Shown here piece after piece: positions 1 to 5,167 of a stretch of DNA of 5,167 bases (positions are counted from its first letter, which is position 1; every line of letters begins with the position of its first letter). Source of the DNA: Acidicaldus organivorans (GTDB lineage: Bacteria > Pseudomonadota > Alphaproteobacteria > Acetobacterales > Acetobacteraceae). The notes below the pieces were generated by a model. That model was given only the letters and a program-made list of their open reading frames with translations, was not told where the DNA came from and did not search any database. Location of the stretch: NCBI GenBank assembly GCA_000759655.1, contig KN173968.1, forward strand, positions 1 to 5,167, read 5' to 3'. A program made the position numbers and the translations under genes.

Positions 1-488
1 GCCCGCCCCAGCCGATGCCGCGCCCCTCACCCGCCCCGGCCCAGCCCGGCAAACCGGGCGGGTCGAAGAGCGGACGGACCGGCCCGCCGATCCACCTCTT
101 CGCCAACTCGCTTCCCTCGCTTAGCAAGTTCGCCCTCGGCCCCGCCGAGAAGGGCCCGACCTCGATCATGCCGTTTGCCCGCATCTCCTCGGCCGCGCTT
201 GGTGAGGACTGGCGCAACGAGCTCGCCGCCTGGATCGAGGCCCATAAATACTATCCCGAGGATGCGGCGCGGCGCGGCGAGGAGGGGATCAACCAGGTGC
301 GCATCGTGGTCAACCGCTCGGGTCATGTGGAGAGCGTCGAACTGGTCCGGCCCTCCGGCTACCGCTCGCTGGATACCGCGGCGGTCGCCCTCTTCCGCGA
401 CGCCGACCTTCCTCCCTTCCCGCTGGGCACGCCGCAGGAGCGCGTCACCGTCGATCTCACCATCCACTACATCATCATCCGCAACTGA
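1..488 (+). CDS. TonB-family energy transducer, C-terminal part (5' end outside window)
   Basis: The reading frame is open to the left edge (first full codon at base 3, reading Pro-Pro-Gln-Pro before the first Met at base 15), so this is the C-terminal part of a longer protein and the Met at 15 is unlikely to be the true start. Counting from that Met, residues 1-28 are a Pro/Gly/Ala-rich linker, and residues about 68-156 look like a TonB C-terminal domain: YYPEDAARRGEEG (79-91), a beta strand QVRIVVN, then SGYRSLD (114-120) and LPPFP (132-136). TonB proteins sit in the inner membrane with ExbB/ExbD and pass proton-motive energy to outer-membrane receptors. The expected N-terminal membrane helix must lie upstream of the window. 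The partner receptor and ExbBD are not visible. A TonB-like protein with another role (for example a TolA-type protein) is possible. Confidence 0.85.
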   Translation, partial: PPQPMPRPSPAPAQPGKPGGSKSGRTGPPIHLFANSLPSLSKFALGPAEKGPTSIMPFARISSAALGEDWRNELAAWIEAHKYYPEDAARRGEEGINQVRIVVNRSGHVESVELVRPSGYRSLDTAAVALFRDADLPPFPLGTPQERVTVDLTIHYIIIRN

Positions 489-518
489 ATCATTCGCAAC
501 TGGATCATCAGCAATTGG
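474..518 (+). repeat. Three tandem 15-bp repeats spanning the TonB stop codon
   Basis: Three consecutive 15-base units are visible: ATCATCCGCAACTGA (474-488), ATCATTCGCAACTGG (489-503) and ATCATCAGCAATTGG (504-518). The unit is a whole number of codons. Read in the TonB frame they give Ile-Ile-Arg-Asn-stop, Ile-Ile-Arg-Asn-Trp and Ile-Ile-Ser-Asn-Trp, so the stop TGA of the first unit corresponds to TGG (Trp) in the other two. Past the repeats the same frame stays open to a TAG at 564-566. This suggests duplication of the gene's 3' end; the ancestral stop may have been elsewhere. Confidence 0.85.
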
Positions 519-540
519 GCCGCCGCGGGGCAGGGGATGG

Positions 541-569
541 TTGCGGAATGCCCGCGCTCTTGCTAGCTA
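541..569 (+). promoter_or_regulatory. Candidate sigma-70-type promoter for tRNA-Pro
   Basis: TTGCGG at 541-546 resembles a -35 box. After a 17-base spacer, TAGCTA at 564-569 could be a weak -10 box. It lies 12 bases upstream of the mature tRNA 5' end, a suitable distance for a short 5' leader. The -10 match is poor, so this is a positional suggestion only. Confidence 0.3.
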
Positions 570-581
570 GAGGGTCGGCAA

Positions 582-658
582 CGGGCAGTAGCGCAGCCTG
601 GTAGCGCATCAGTCTGGGGGACTGGGGGTCGTGGGTTCAAATCCCGCCTGCCCGACCA
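582..658 (+). tRNA. tRNA-Pro, anticodon GGG, CCA encoded
   Basis: A full cloverleaf can be drawn by eye. The acceptor stem CGGGCAG (582-588) pairs perfectly with CTGCCCG (648-654), followed by discriminator A655 and genomic CCA (656-658). The D stem is GCGC/GCGC (591-594 with 604-607). The anticodon stem TCAGT/ACTGG (609-613 with 621-625) encloses the loop CTGGGGG, with anticodon GGG at 616-618. The T arm is GTGGG-TTCAAAT-CCCGC (631-647). The first pair C1-G72 is characteristic of bacterial tRNA-Pro. It reads CCC and CCU proline codons, and CCC is frequent in this GC-rich genome. A short T-rich stretch (TTGATTTT, 659-666) follows directly and could help end transcription. The next gene, pncA, converges on it. 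Confidence 0.97.
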
Positions 659-692
659 TTGATTTTCCGCCTCTCCCGCTCGAACGTCCCGC

Positions 693-1343
693 TCAGGCGC
701 CCAATTCGGCGAGGGTGAAGAACCGCACCCCGCAGGCCGCCATCCGGGCCAGGGCCGTCTCGATGGTCGTCGCTGCCCCATCGGGAAGCCCCACCCCGCG
801 GCAGGCATCCCGCACCACGTAAGACTCGAAGCCGAGCCGGGTGGCATCCTCGGCCGAATAGGCCACGCAGAAATCGAGGGCGAGGCCGGCGAAGAAGATG
901 CGGCGAAAGCCGCGGGCGCGCAGCCACTCGGCGAGCGCGGTCGCCGTGGTGCGGTCATTCTCGAAGAAGGCCGAGTAGCTGTCGATCTCGCGGCGGAAGC
1001 CCTTGCGCACCACGAGTTCGATCGGGCCCTGACGCAGCGCAGGATGGAGCGCCGCGGAGGGCGTCTCCTGCACCGCATGATCGGGCCAGAGCGTCTGCGG
1101 CCCGTAAGCGAGGGGGATGGTCTCGAAGGGGTGGCGTCCGGGATGGGAGGAGGCGAAGGAGAGATGGCCGGGCGGATGCCAGTCCTGGGTGGCGAAGGCG
1201 TGGCGGAAGCGCGCGAGCAGGCGGTTGACCGGCCCCAGCACCTGATCGCCCTCCGGCACCGGGAGTTCGCCTCCCGGCATAAAGGTGGGCTGGACGTCGA
1301 TCACGCCGAGGATGTCGCGTTCGGGATCGAGTTCGAGTATCAT
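693..1343 (-). CDS. pncA: Nicotinamidase (isochorismatase-fold amidase)
   Basis: The 216-residue product has the nicotinamidase signature. The catalytic triad is Asp16 (VIDVQPTF), Lys114 (VVRKGF) and Cys159 (GLALDFCV). The metal ligands are Asp54, His56 and His60 in DWHPPGHLSF and His89 in LWPDHAV. Known family members hydrolyse nicotinamide to nicotinate and ammonia in cytoplasmic NAD salvage, and also act on pyrazinamide. The length matches bacterial PncA (about 210 residues). The start chosen is the ATG at 1341-1343, which has AAGGAG eight bases upstream. A longer reading from 1415 would add 24 residues unlike the family, running through the divergent spacer. The gene stands alone on this strand, divergent from the GNAT operon and convergent with tRNA-Pro. 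The metal-binding residues argue against a generic isochorismatase-like hydrolase. Confidence 0.93.
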   Translation of the reverse strand: MILELDPERDILGVIDVQPTFMPGGELPVPEGDQVLGPVNRLLARFRHAFATQDWHPPGHLSFASSHPGRHPFETIPLAYGPQTLWPDHAVQETPSAALHPALRQGPIELVVRKGFRREIDSYSAFFENDRTTATALAEWLRARGFRRIFFAGLALDFCVAYSAEDATRLGFESYVVRDACRGVGLPDGAATTIETALARMAACGVRFFTLAELGA

Positions 1344-1351
1344 GCCGTGCG

Positions 1352-1357
1352 CTCCTT
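1352..1357 (-). promoter_or_regulatory. Shine-Dalgarno site setting the pncA start
   Basis: On the minus strand AAGGAG lies eight bases before the ATG at 1343. It is a near-perfect ribosome binding site and decides for this start over the upstream in-frame ATG at 1415. Confidence 0.85.
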
Positions 1358-1434
1358 CGCCCGTGCCCCGCGGGGGACCACCCGAGCCCAAGGTAAGGGC
1401 GGCGCGTCTGGCCAAAAAGAGGGGGCTCGCCTAA

Positions 1435-1441
1435 AAGGAGG
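1435..1441 (+). promoter_or_regulatory. Shine-Dalgarno site of the GNAT gene
   Basis: AAGGAGG matches the anti-Shine-Dalgarno very well but leaves only three bases before the ATG at 1445, shorter than usual. No other plausible in-frame start lies nearby, so the ATG at 1445 is still preferred. Confidence 0.7.
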
Positions 1442-1444
1442 GCC

Positions 1445-2062
1445 ATGAACAGCCCCACCTCCCTTACCGTCGAGACCCTCACCGGGGCGGCGATCGTGCC
1501 GCATCTTCCGGCACTCGCCCGGCTGCGCATCACCGTCTTCCGCGAGTTCCCCTATCTCTATGACGGCGATGAGGCCTATGAGGAGCGCTATCTCCGCACC
1601 TATGTCGAAGCCCCGCTGGCGGCGGTGGTGATCGCCCGCGACGGCGCGGAGATCGTCGGCGCCTCGACCTGCCTGCCCCTGTCCGCCGAGACCGAGAACG
1701 TCACCGCCCCTTTCCGCGCCCGCGGCCTCGATCTCTCCCGCTTCTTCTATTTCGGCGAATCGGTGCTGCTCAAAGCCTATCGCGGCCGCGGCATCGGCGT
1801 TGCCTTCTTCGAGCACCGCGAGGCGCAGGCGCGGCGGGCGGGCGCCGACTACGCGACCTTCTGCGCGGTGATCCGCGCCCCCGATGACCCGCGCCGGCCG
1901 CCCGACTACGTCCCGCTCGATGCCTTCTGGCGCCATCGCGGCTACACGCATTACCCCGACTTCGTCTGCACCATGCGCTGGAAGGAGGTGGGGGCGGCGG
2001 AGGAGACCGACCATCGCTTGAGTTTCTGGATGAAGTCGCTGAGCGGAGCGCCGCTGCCGTGA
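1445..2062 (+). CDS. GNAT-family N-acetyltransferase, first gene of the operon
   Basis: This 205-residue protein has the GNAT acetyl-CoA fold. A beta strand FGESVLL (103-109) runs into the pyrophosphate-binding loop YRGRGIG (112-118, the R/Q-x-x-G-x-G motif), followed by a helix (FFEHREAQARRAG). The C-terminal part (FWRHRGYTHYPDF, then a Trp/Glu-rich tail) completes the fold. GNAT enzymes move an acetyl group from acetyl-CoA to an amine; the substrate here cannot be told. Its stop overlaps the start of the nitrilase gene (GTGA). I recall a family in which a GNAT domain is fused to the N-terminus of a nitrilase-superfamily hydrolase, so the two products probably act together. It is likely cytoplasmic, with no signal peptide or membrane segment visible. 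The GNAT assignment is firm but the role is unknown. Confidence 0.88.
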   Translation: MNSPTSLTVETLTGAAIVPHLPALARLRITVFREFPYLYDGDEAYEERYLRTYVEAPLAAVVIARDGAEIVGASTCLPLSAETENVTAPFRARGLDLSRFFYFGESVLLKAYRGRGIGVAFFEHREAQARRAGADYATFCAVIRAPDDPRRPPDYVPLDAFWRHRGYTHYPDFVCTMRWKEVGAAEETDHRLSFWMKSLSGAPLP

Positions 2063-2949
2063 CCCTTGAGCCTGCCCCGCTCACCCTGGCCCTCGCCCAA
2101 TACCGGATCGAGCCCGGGGTGGGGGTGGCGCGGTTTGCCGAGAAGCTCGCCGCGCTCGCCGCCCGCGCCCGCGCTTTGGGGGCGGAGCTCCTCGTCCTTC
2201 CCGAATATGCCGCGCTCGAGGCCGCCGCCTCGCCGGAGGGGCCGGATGTCGCGGCCGAGCTTCGCCGCGCGCTCGCCCTCGGGCCCGAGCTTCTCTCCGT
2301 GATGCGCGAAGTGGCGCGGGGCGAGGGGATCTGGATCCTTGGCGGAAGCCTTCCCATGCCGACAGACGAAGCGGGGCGGGTGGTCAACCGCGCCCCGTTC
2401 ATTGCCGCCGACGGACGGATCGCTTTTCAGGAAAAACGGGTGATGACCCGTTTCGAGCGGGAAGAATGGGGGATCAGCGCCGGAGCGGAGCCCGCCGTCT
2501 TCGAGACCCCGTGGGGCCTTCTCGGCATTTCCATCTGCTATGATGTCGAATTCCCCGAGCTCGTCCGCGCCCAGACGGTGGCCGGGGCTTGGGCGATCCT
2601 CGTTCCCGCCTGCACCGACACGCTTGCCGGGTTCAACCGGGTGCGGCTTTCCGCCCGCGCCCGGGCGCTCGAAAACCAGTGCTTCGTCGCTATCACCCCC
2701 ACCGTGGGGCTTGCCCCCGAAATCGCCACGCTCGATGCCAATCGCGGCTATGCGGCGGTGTTCGGCCCGGTCGATCGCGGCTTTCCCGAGGACGGGGTGC
2801 TCGCCCGCGGCCCGCTCGATGAGGCGGAACTGGTGCTCGCCCGGCTCGATCCGGCGCGCCTGGAGCAGGTCCGGCGCGAGGGCGCGGTGCGCAATTTCGC
2901 CGACTGGCCGGCCTCGCCCGCCCCGGCGCCCACGCGCCCGCTCGCCTGA
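2059..2949 (+). CDS. Carbon-nitrogen hydrolase (nitrilase superfamily amidase)
   Basis: The 296-residue product carries the nitrilase-superfamily catalytic residues: Glu49 (LVLPEYAALE), Lys126 (FQEKRVMTRFE) and Cys160 (GISICYDVEFPE). The acidic stretch FEREEW (132-137) after the lysine probably holds the second conserved Glu. Such enzymes hydrolyse amides, N-carbamoyl groups or nitriles through a cysteine thioester. An amidase is more likely than a true nitrilase, but the substrate is unknown. The start is GTG at 2059, overlapping the GNAT stop by four bases. A weak GCGGAG lies ten bases upstream (2043-2048), so translation is probably coupled to the GNAT gene. A later start would remove the first beta strand (LTLALAQY). 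The final 15 residues are a Pro/Ala-rich tail. Its stop overlaps the lpxB start. It looks cytoplasmic, without a signal peptide. Confidence 0.9.
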   Translation: MTLEPAPLTLALAQYRIEPGVGVARFAEKLAALAARARALGAELLVLPEYAALEAAASPEGPDVAAELRRALALGPELLSVMREVARGEGIWILGGSLPMPTDEAGRVVNRAPFIAADGRIAFQEKRVMTRFEREEWGISAGAEPAVFETPWGLLGISICYDVEFPELVRAQTVAGAWAILVPACTDTLAGFNRVRLSARARALENQCFVAITPTVGLAPEIATLDANRGYAAVFGPVDRGFPEDGVLARGPLDEAELVLARLDPARLEQVRREGAVRNFADWPASPAPAPTRPLA

Positions 2950-4085
2950 TGCCGCTCTTTTACCTCATCGCCGGCGAGCCGAGCGGTGACGTGCTCGGCG
3001 CCCGCCTGATGGCCGCCCTCCGCCGCGCCGCGCCGGGTGCGGAATTCGCCGGGATCGGCGGGCCGCGCATGAGCGAGGCGGGGCTCGAGAGCCTCTTTCC
3101 GATCGAGGAGCTCGCGGTGATGGGCCTCGTCGAGGTGCTGCCGCGGCTCGCCCGCCTCCGCCGCCGCCTCGCGGAGACGCGCCAGGACATCCTCGCCCGC
3201 CGCCCCGCCGCCCTCATCACCATCGACACGCCGGGCTTCGCGCTCCGCCTGCTCAAAAGCCTCGCGGGGAGCGGGATCAAGCGCGTCCACTACGTCGCCC
3301 CCCAGGTCTGGGCCTGGCGCGAGGGGCGGGTCAAGCATTTCGCCGGGCTCTGGGACCGGCTCCTCTGCCTCCTTCCCTTCGAGCCCGCCTATTTCGCCCG
3401 TTTCGGCCTGGAGGGCGTCTTTGTCGGCCACCCCGTCCTCGAATCGGAAGCCGACCGGGGTGATGGCGCGGCCTTCCGCGCCCGCGCCGGGCTCGCGCCC
3501 GATCTCCCGCTCATCGTCCTGATGCCGGGAAGCCGCCCCTCCGAGGCCTTTCGCCTGCTCCCCGTCTATCGCGACGCGCTCGCCCGGCTCGCCGCGCGCG
3601 GGGCGAGGTTGGGGGCGGTGCTGCCCGCCCCGGCGGGGCTTGCCGCGCGGCTTGCCCCGGAGCTCGCCGCCTGGCCGGCCGCCCCGCTCCTCGTCACCGA
3701 GGCGGCCGATAAATACGGCGCCTTCGCCGCCGCCGCCGCCGCGCTCACCAAATCCGGCACCTCCACCCTCGAGCTCGCCCTTGCCGGGGTGCCGATGGCG
3801 GTGACCTACCGGGTCAACCGCCTCACCGCGGCGATCGCCCGCCGCCTCATCCGGCTTCCCCATGTCGCGATGGTCAACGTGCTCGCCGGGCGCACCGTGG
3901 TTCCCGAGCTGCTCCAGGAGAACTGCACGGGGGAGAAACTCGCCGCCGCGCTCACCGACCTCCTCACCAACGCCGCGGCGCGCGAGGCCCAGCGCGCCCT
4001 CTTCCGCGAGATCCTGCCCACCCTCCGCCCGCCGGCGGGGCTTCCCTCGGAAGCAGCCGCCCAGGCCATTCTCGAGGTGCTGTGA
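2949..4085 (+). CDS. lpxB: Lipid-A-disaccharide synthase
   Basis: The 378-residue length is close to that of E. coli LpxB (about 382). Family motifs appear in order: GEPSGD (9-14), VMGLVEVLP (57-65), IDTPGF (92-97), HYVAPQVWAW (114-123), LPFEP (142-146), FVGHP (158-162), PGSRPSE (193-199), KSGTSTLE (268-275) and LPHVAMVNVLAGR (303-315). LpxB joins UDP-2,3-diacylglucosamine to lipid X, giving the beta-1,6 disaccharide of lipid A. It is a GT-B glycosyltransferase (family GT19) working at the cytoplasmic face of the inner membrane. The ATG shares one base with the nitrilase stop (TGATG), and no purine-rich ribosome binding site is visible in the 25 bases before it, so translation probably depends on the gene upstream. 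An Ala run (259-265) sits before the KSGTSTLE motif and looks benign. The other lpx genes are not in the window. Confidence 0.97.
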   Translation: MPLFYLIAGEPSGDVLGARLMAALRRAAPGAEFAGIGGPRMSEAGLESLFPIEELAVMGLVEVLPRLARLRRRLAETRQDILARRPAALITIDTPGFALRLLKSLAGSGIKRVHYVAPQVWAWREGRVKHFAGLWDRLLCLLPFEPAYFARFGLEGVFVGHPVLESEADRGDGAAFRARAGLAPDLPLIVLMPGSRPSEAFRLLPVYRDALARLAARGARLGAVLPAPAGLAARLAPELAAWPAAPLLVTEAADKYGAFAAAAAALTKSGTSTLELALAGVPMAVTYRVNRLTAAIARRLIRLPHVAMVNVLAGRTVVPELLQENCTGEKLAAALTDLLTNAAAREAQRALFREILPTLRPPAGLPSEAAAQAILEVL

Positions 4086-4122
4086 AGGAGAGCGCGGGCT
4101 TCCCAGGGCGCGGCGAGAGGTC
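4086..4122. other. 37-bp gap between convergent lpxB and oxidoreductase genes
   Basis: The gap lies between the two stop codons. A short imperfect hairpin can be drawn (GCGCGGG, loop CTT, CCC, bulge AGG, GCGC) but it has no T-run on either side. I do not call it a rho-independent terminator. The two transcripts probably overlap at their 3' ends or end by another mechanism. Confidence 0.5.
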
Positions 4123-5097
4123 TCAGAAATCGAGGAGGCCCGAGGCGCGGGCGCGGGCGCGGCTTTCCGCCATGCTCGCGCTCACCATCAGCGCCGCCTC
4201 GAGCGCGCGCCGCCCCGCCGCGGCATCGACCAGCACCGGCGCGCCGTCGCGGATGCTGGCGATGAAGGCCCGATGCTCGGCCTCGAGCGCGTCGTGCTCG
4301 GCCCAGCTCGTCTCCTCGATGCGATAGCCGCCGCTTCCCGGCAGCGGCAGGCCGCGCTCGCGCCCGATCAGCACCAGGCGGCGGGCCATGAAATCGACCG
4401 ACATATAGCCGGTCTTGGCGAAGCGCCGCATCTTGCGCTCGGTCTTGAGCGGGATGCGGCTCGCGGTGATGGTGGCGACCGCCCCGTTCTCGAAGCGCAC
4501 CCGGGCATTGGCGATGTCCTCGTGGGGGCGCCGATCGCAAGCCCCCACCGCGTCGATCCCGGCGATGGGGCTTGCCACCAGGGCGAGCACCAGATCGAGA
4601 TCGTGGATCATGAGATCGAGGATGACCGAGACATCCGTCCCGCGCGGCTTGAAGGGGGCGATGCGGGTTGCCTCGATATAGAGCGGGCGCTCCATGCGCG
4701 CCGCCAGGGCGGCGTATTCCGCCGAGTAGCGCACGAGATGGCCGACCTGGAGCACGAGCCCCCGTGTCTCTGCCATGCCGGCGAGCTGGTCCGCCTCTTC
4801 GAGGCTCGCCGCGATCGGCTTTTCGACCAGCACGTGCCGCCCGGCCTCGAGCGCGGCGGCGGCGAGGCGGAAATGGGTCTCGGCCGGGGTGGCGACGATC
4901 ACCGCCTCGCTCGCCGCGAAAAGCTCGGGCAAGCCGAGCGCCGGGGCGCCGGTCTCGGCGGCGAGGGCAGCGGCGCGGGCGGGGTCGATGTCATGGATGC
5001 CGCTCAAGAGGGCCTCGCGGGAAGCGGCGAGCTTGAGCGCGTGATAGCGCCCGAAATGCCCCACCCCGATCACCCCGATCCGCACGCGCCCCGTCAT
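4123..5097 (-). CDS. Gfo/Idh/MocA-family oxidoreductase, candidate UDP-GlcNAc 3-dehydrogenase (GnnA-like)
   Basis: The 324-residue protein begins with a Rossmann NAD(P)-binding loop GVGHFG (11-16). It continues with VATPAETH (68-75), the hallmark EKP (92-94, Lys93) and VGHLVRY (118-124). The stretch DVSVILDLMIHDLD (155-168) supplies Asp161 and His165, the usual catalytic partners of Lys93. The length is typical of the family. These enzymes oxidise or reduce sugars and sugar nucleotides. Because it lies beside lpxB, and because GnnA of Acidithiobacillus ferrooxidans (encoded between lpxA and lpxB) oxidises UDP-GlcNAc at C3 before GnnB transamination, a GnnA-like role in making diamino-sugar lipid A is a reasonable inference, not a proof. 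No transaminase (GnnB) is in the window. It converges on lpxB. The ATG at 5095-5097 puts the Rossmann motif at the expected distance but has only a weak GAAGAG upstream. A myo-inositol-type dehydrogenase is an alternative. Confidence 0.88.
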   Translation of the reverse strand: MTGRVRIGVIGVGHFGRYHALKLAASREALLSGIHDIDPARAAALAAETGAPALGLPELFAASEAVIVATPAETHFRLAAAALEAGRHVLVEKPIAASLEEADQLAGMAETRGLVLQVGHLVRYSAEYAALAARMERPLYIEATRIAPFKPRGTDVSVILDLMIHDLDLVLALVASPIAGIDAVGACDRRPHEDIANARVRFENGAVATITASRIPLKTERKMRRFAKTGYMSVDFMARRLVLIGRERGLPLPGSGGYRIEETSWAEHDALEAEHRAFIASIRDGAPVLVDAAAGRRALEAALMVSASMAESRARARASGLLDF

Positions 5098-5124
5098 ATC
5101 CTACTCTTCATGCCGCCCTCTCCT
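5094..5124 (-). promoter_or_regulatory. Strong ribosome binding site with a six-codon mini-ORF overlapping the oxidoreductase start
   Basis: On the minus strand AGGAG (5120-5124) lies eight bases before an ATG at 5109-5111. That ATG opens ATG AAG AGT AGG ATA TGA (Met-Lys-Ser-Arg-Ile-stop). The TGA at 5094-5096 overlaps the oxidoreductase ATG (5095-5097) in the form ATGA. The better ribosome binding site therefore serves the mini-ORF rather than the main gene, whose expression could depend on reinitiation. AGG and ATA should be rare codons in such a GC-rich genome. Alternatives are that the AGGAG is incidental, that the frame is the tail of an upstream gene, or that one base is missing from the sequence, which would join this ATG in frame to the main gene. 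Confidence 0.4.
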
Positions 5125-5167
5125 GCGCCGCAGCATGGCGGGGGCGGGCTTGGGTTGCAATCCCCCC
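5112..5167 (-). other. Unresolved sequence upstream of the oxidoreductase, at the window edge
   Basis: All three minus-strand frames are open from the right edge until stops at 5108-5110, 5101-5103 and 5094-5096, so the tail of an upstream co-directional gene could end here. None of the three short tails is recognisable. In related genomes lpxI often precedes this oxidoreductase, but nothing here shows it. I see no clear promoter. Confidence 0.35.

Larger units (their letters stand above)
1344..1444. promoter_or_regulatory. Divergent spacer between pncA and the GNAT operon, with an imperfect palindrome
   Basis: These 101 bases separate two divergently read units and must carry at least one promoter for each unless transcription enters from further away. 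I see no convincing -35/-10 pair in either direction. A GC-rich 16-base near-palindrome, GTGCCCCG/CGGGGGAC (1363-1378, one mismatched pair, perfect core CCCCGCGGGG at 1366-1375), lies 20 bases upstream of the pncA ATG and could be an operator or a 5' hairpin. In DNA this GC-rich such a palindrome can also occur by chance. Confidence 0.4.

Noticed and set aside
44..59. Perfect hairpin GCCCGG-CAAA-CCGGGC inside the TonB gene
   Set aside because: It lies within the coding sequence for the Pro/Gly-rich linker, has no T-run, and is readily explained by GC-rich proline and glycine codons.
582..658. tRNA-Pro as an integration site for a genomic island
   Set aside because: No integrase, no repeated copy of the tRNA 3' end and no change in base composition are seen in the window; the next gene is a normal pncA.
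1340..2014. Open frame antisense to the GNAT gene
   Set aside because: It is a composition-driven shadow without family motifs, and the sense strand has the acetyl-CoA-binding motif and operon overlaps.
3722..3751. GCC-rich run in lpxB as a functional microsatellite
   Set aside because: It encodes an Ala stretch in frame at a variable site before the KSGTSTLE motif; such runs are common in GC-rich genes and nothing points to phase variation.
2748..3863. A 371-codon open frame antisense to the nitrilase gene and lpxB
   Set aside because: It is Gly/Glu/Arg-rich low-complexity sequence with no recognisable motif. Long antisense frames are expected opposite high-GC genes, and both sense genes are clearly real.
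4086..4122. Bidirectional intrinsic terminator between lpxB and the oxidoreductase
   Set aside because: The only hairpin is short and bulged, and there is no U-tract in either direction.
4144..4163. GCGCGG-type short direct repeats near the oxidoreductase 3' end
   Set aside because: They encode an Arg/Ala-rich C-terminal helix and are explained by GC-rich Arg and Ala codons.

Overview
The window comes from a very GC-rich genome (roughly 70% G+C, with strong GC bias at third codon positions). It most resembles an alphaproteobacterium, perhaps of the Rhodospirillales/Acetobacteraceae type. The reasons are an lpxB gene (Gram-negative outer membrane), a Gfo/Idh/MocA oxidoreductase beside lpxB, a TonB-like energy transducer, and the codon and protein style. 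This placement is inferred from gene content, not from a database search.

Layout from left to right: (1) the 3' part of a TonB-family gene (+), whose proline-rich linker is open at the left edge. Its stop codon lies inside three tandem 15-bp repeats. (2) A complete tRNA-Pro(GGG) gene (+) with an encoded CCA end. (3) A nicotinamidase gene, pncA (-), convergent with the tRNA. (4) A 101-bp divergent spacer with a ribosome binding site at each end and an imperfect palindrome. (5) A tightly overlapping + strand operon: GNAT acetyltransferase, nitrilase-superfamily amidohydrolase, then lpxB. The junctions are GTGA (4-bp overlap) and TGATG (1-bp overlap). (6) A Gfo/Idh/MocA oxidoreductase (-) convergent with lpxB across 37 bp. 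Its start overlaps a possible six-codon mini-ORF, and about 55 bp of unresolved sequence reach the right edge.

How the genes relate: LpxB makes the lipid A disaccharide. The oxidoreductase resembles sugar-nucleotide dehydrogenases of the GnnA kind, which act on UDP-GlcNAc to give 2,3-diamino sugars for lipid A, so the right half may be a rearranged lipid A locus. The GNAT and nitrilase genes look like the split form of a known GNAT-nitrilase fusion family of unclear substrate. PncA belongs to NAD salvage and is probably an independent unit.

Most of the window is ordinary housekeeping DNA. I see no phage, transposon, CRISPR or defence genes. The points worth a second look are the coupling of the GNAT/nitrilase pair to lpxB, the convergent lpxB/GnnA-like arrangement, the tandem repeat across the TonB stop codon, and the mini-ORF at the oxidoreductase start.
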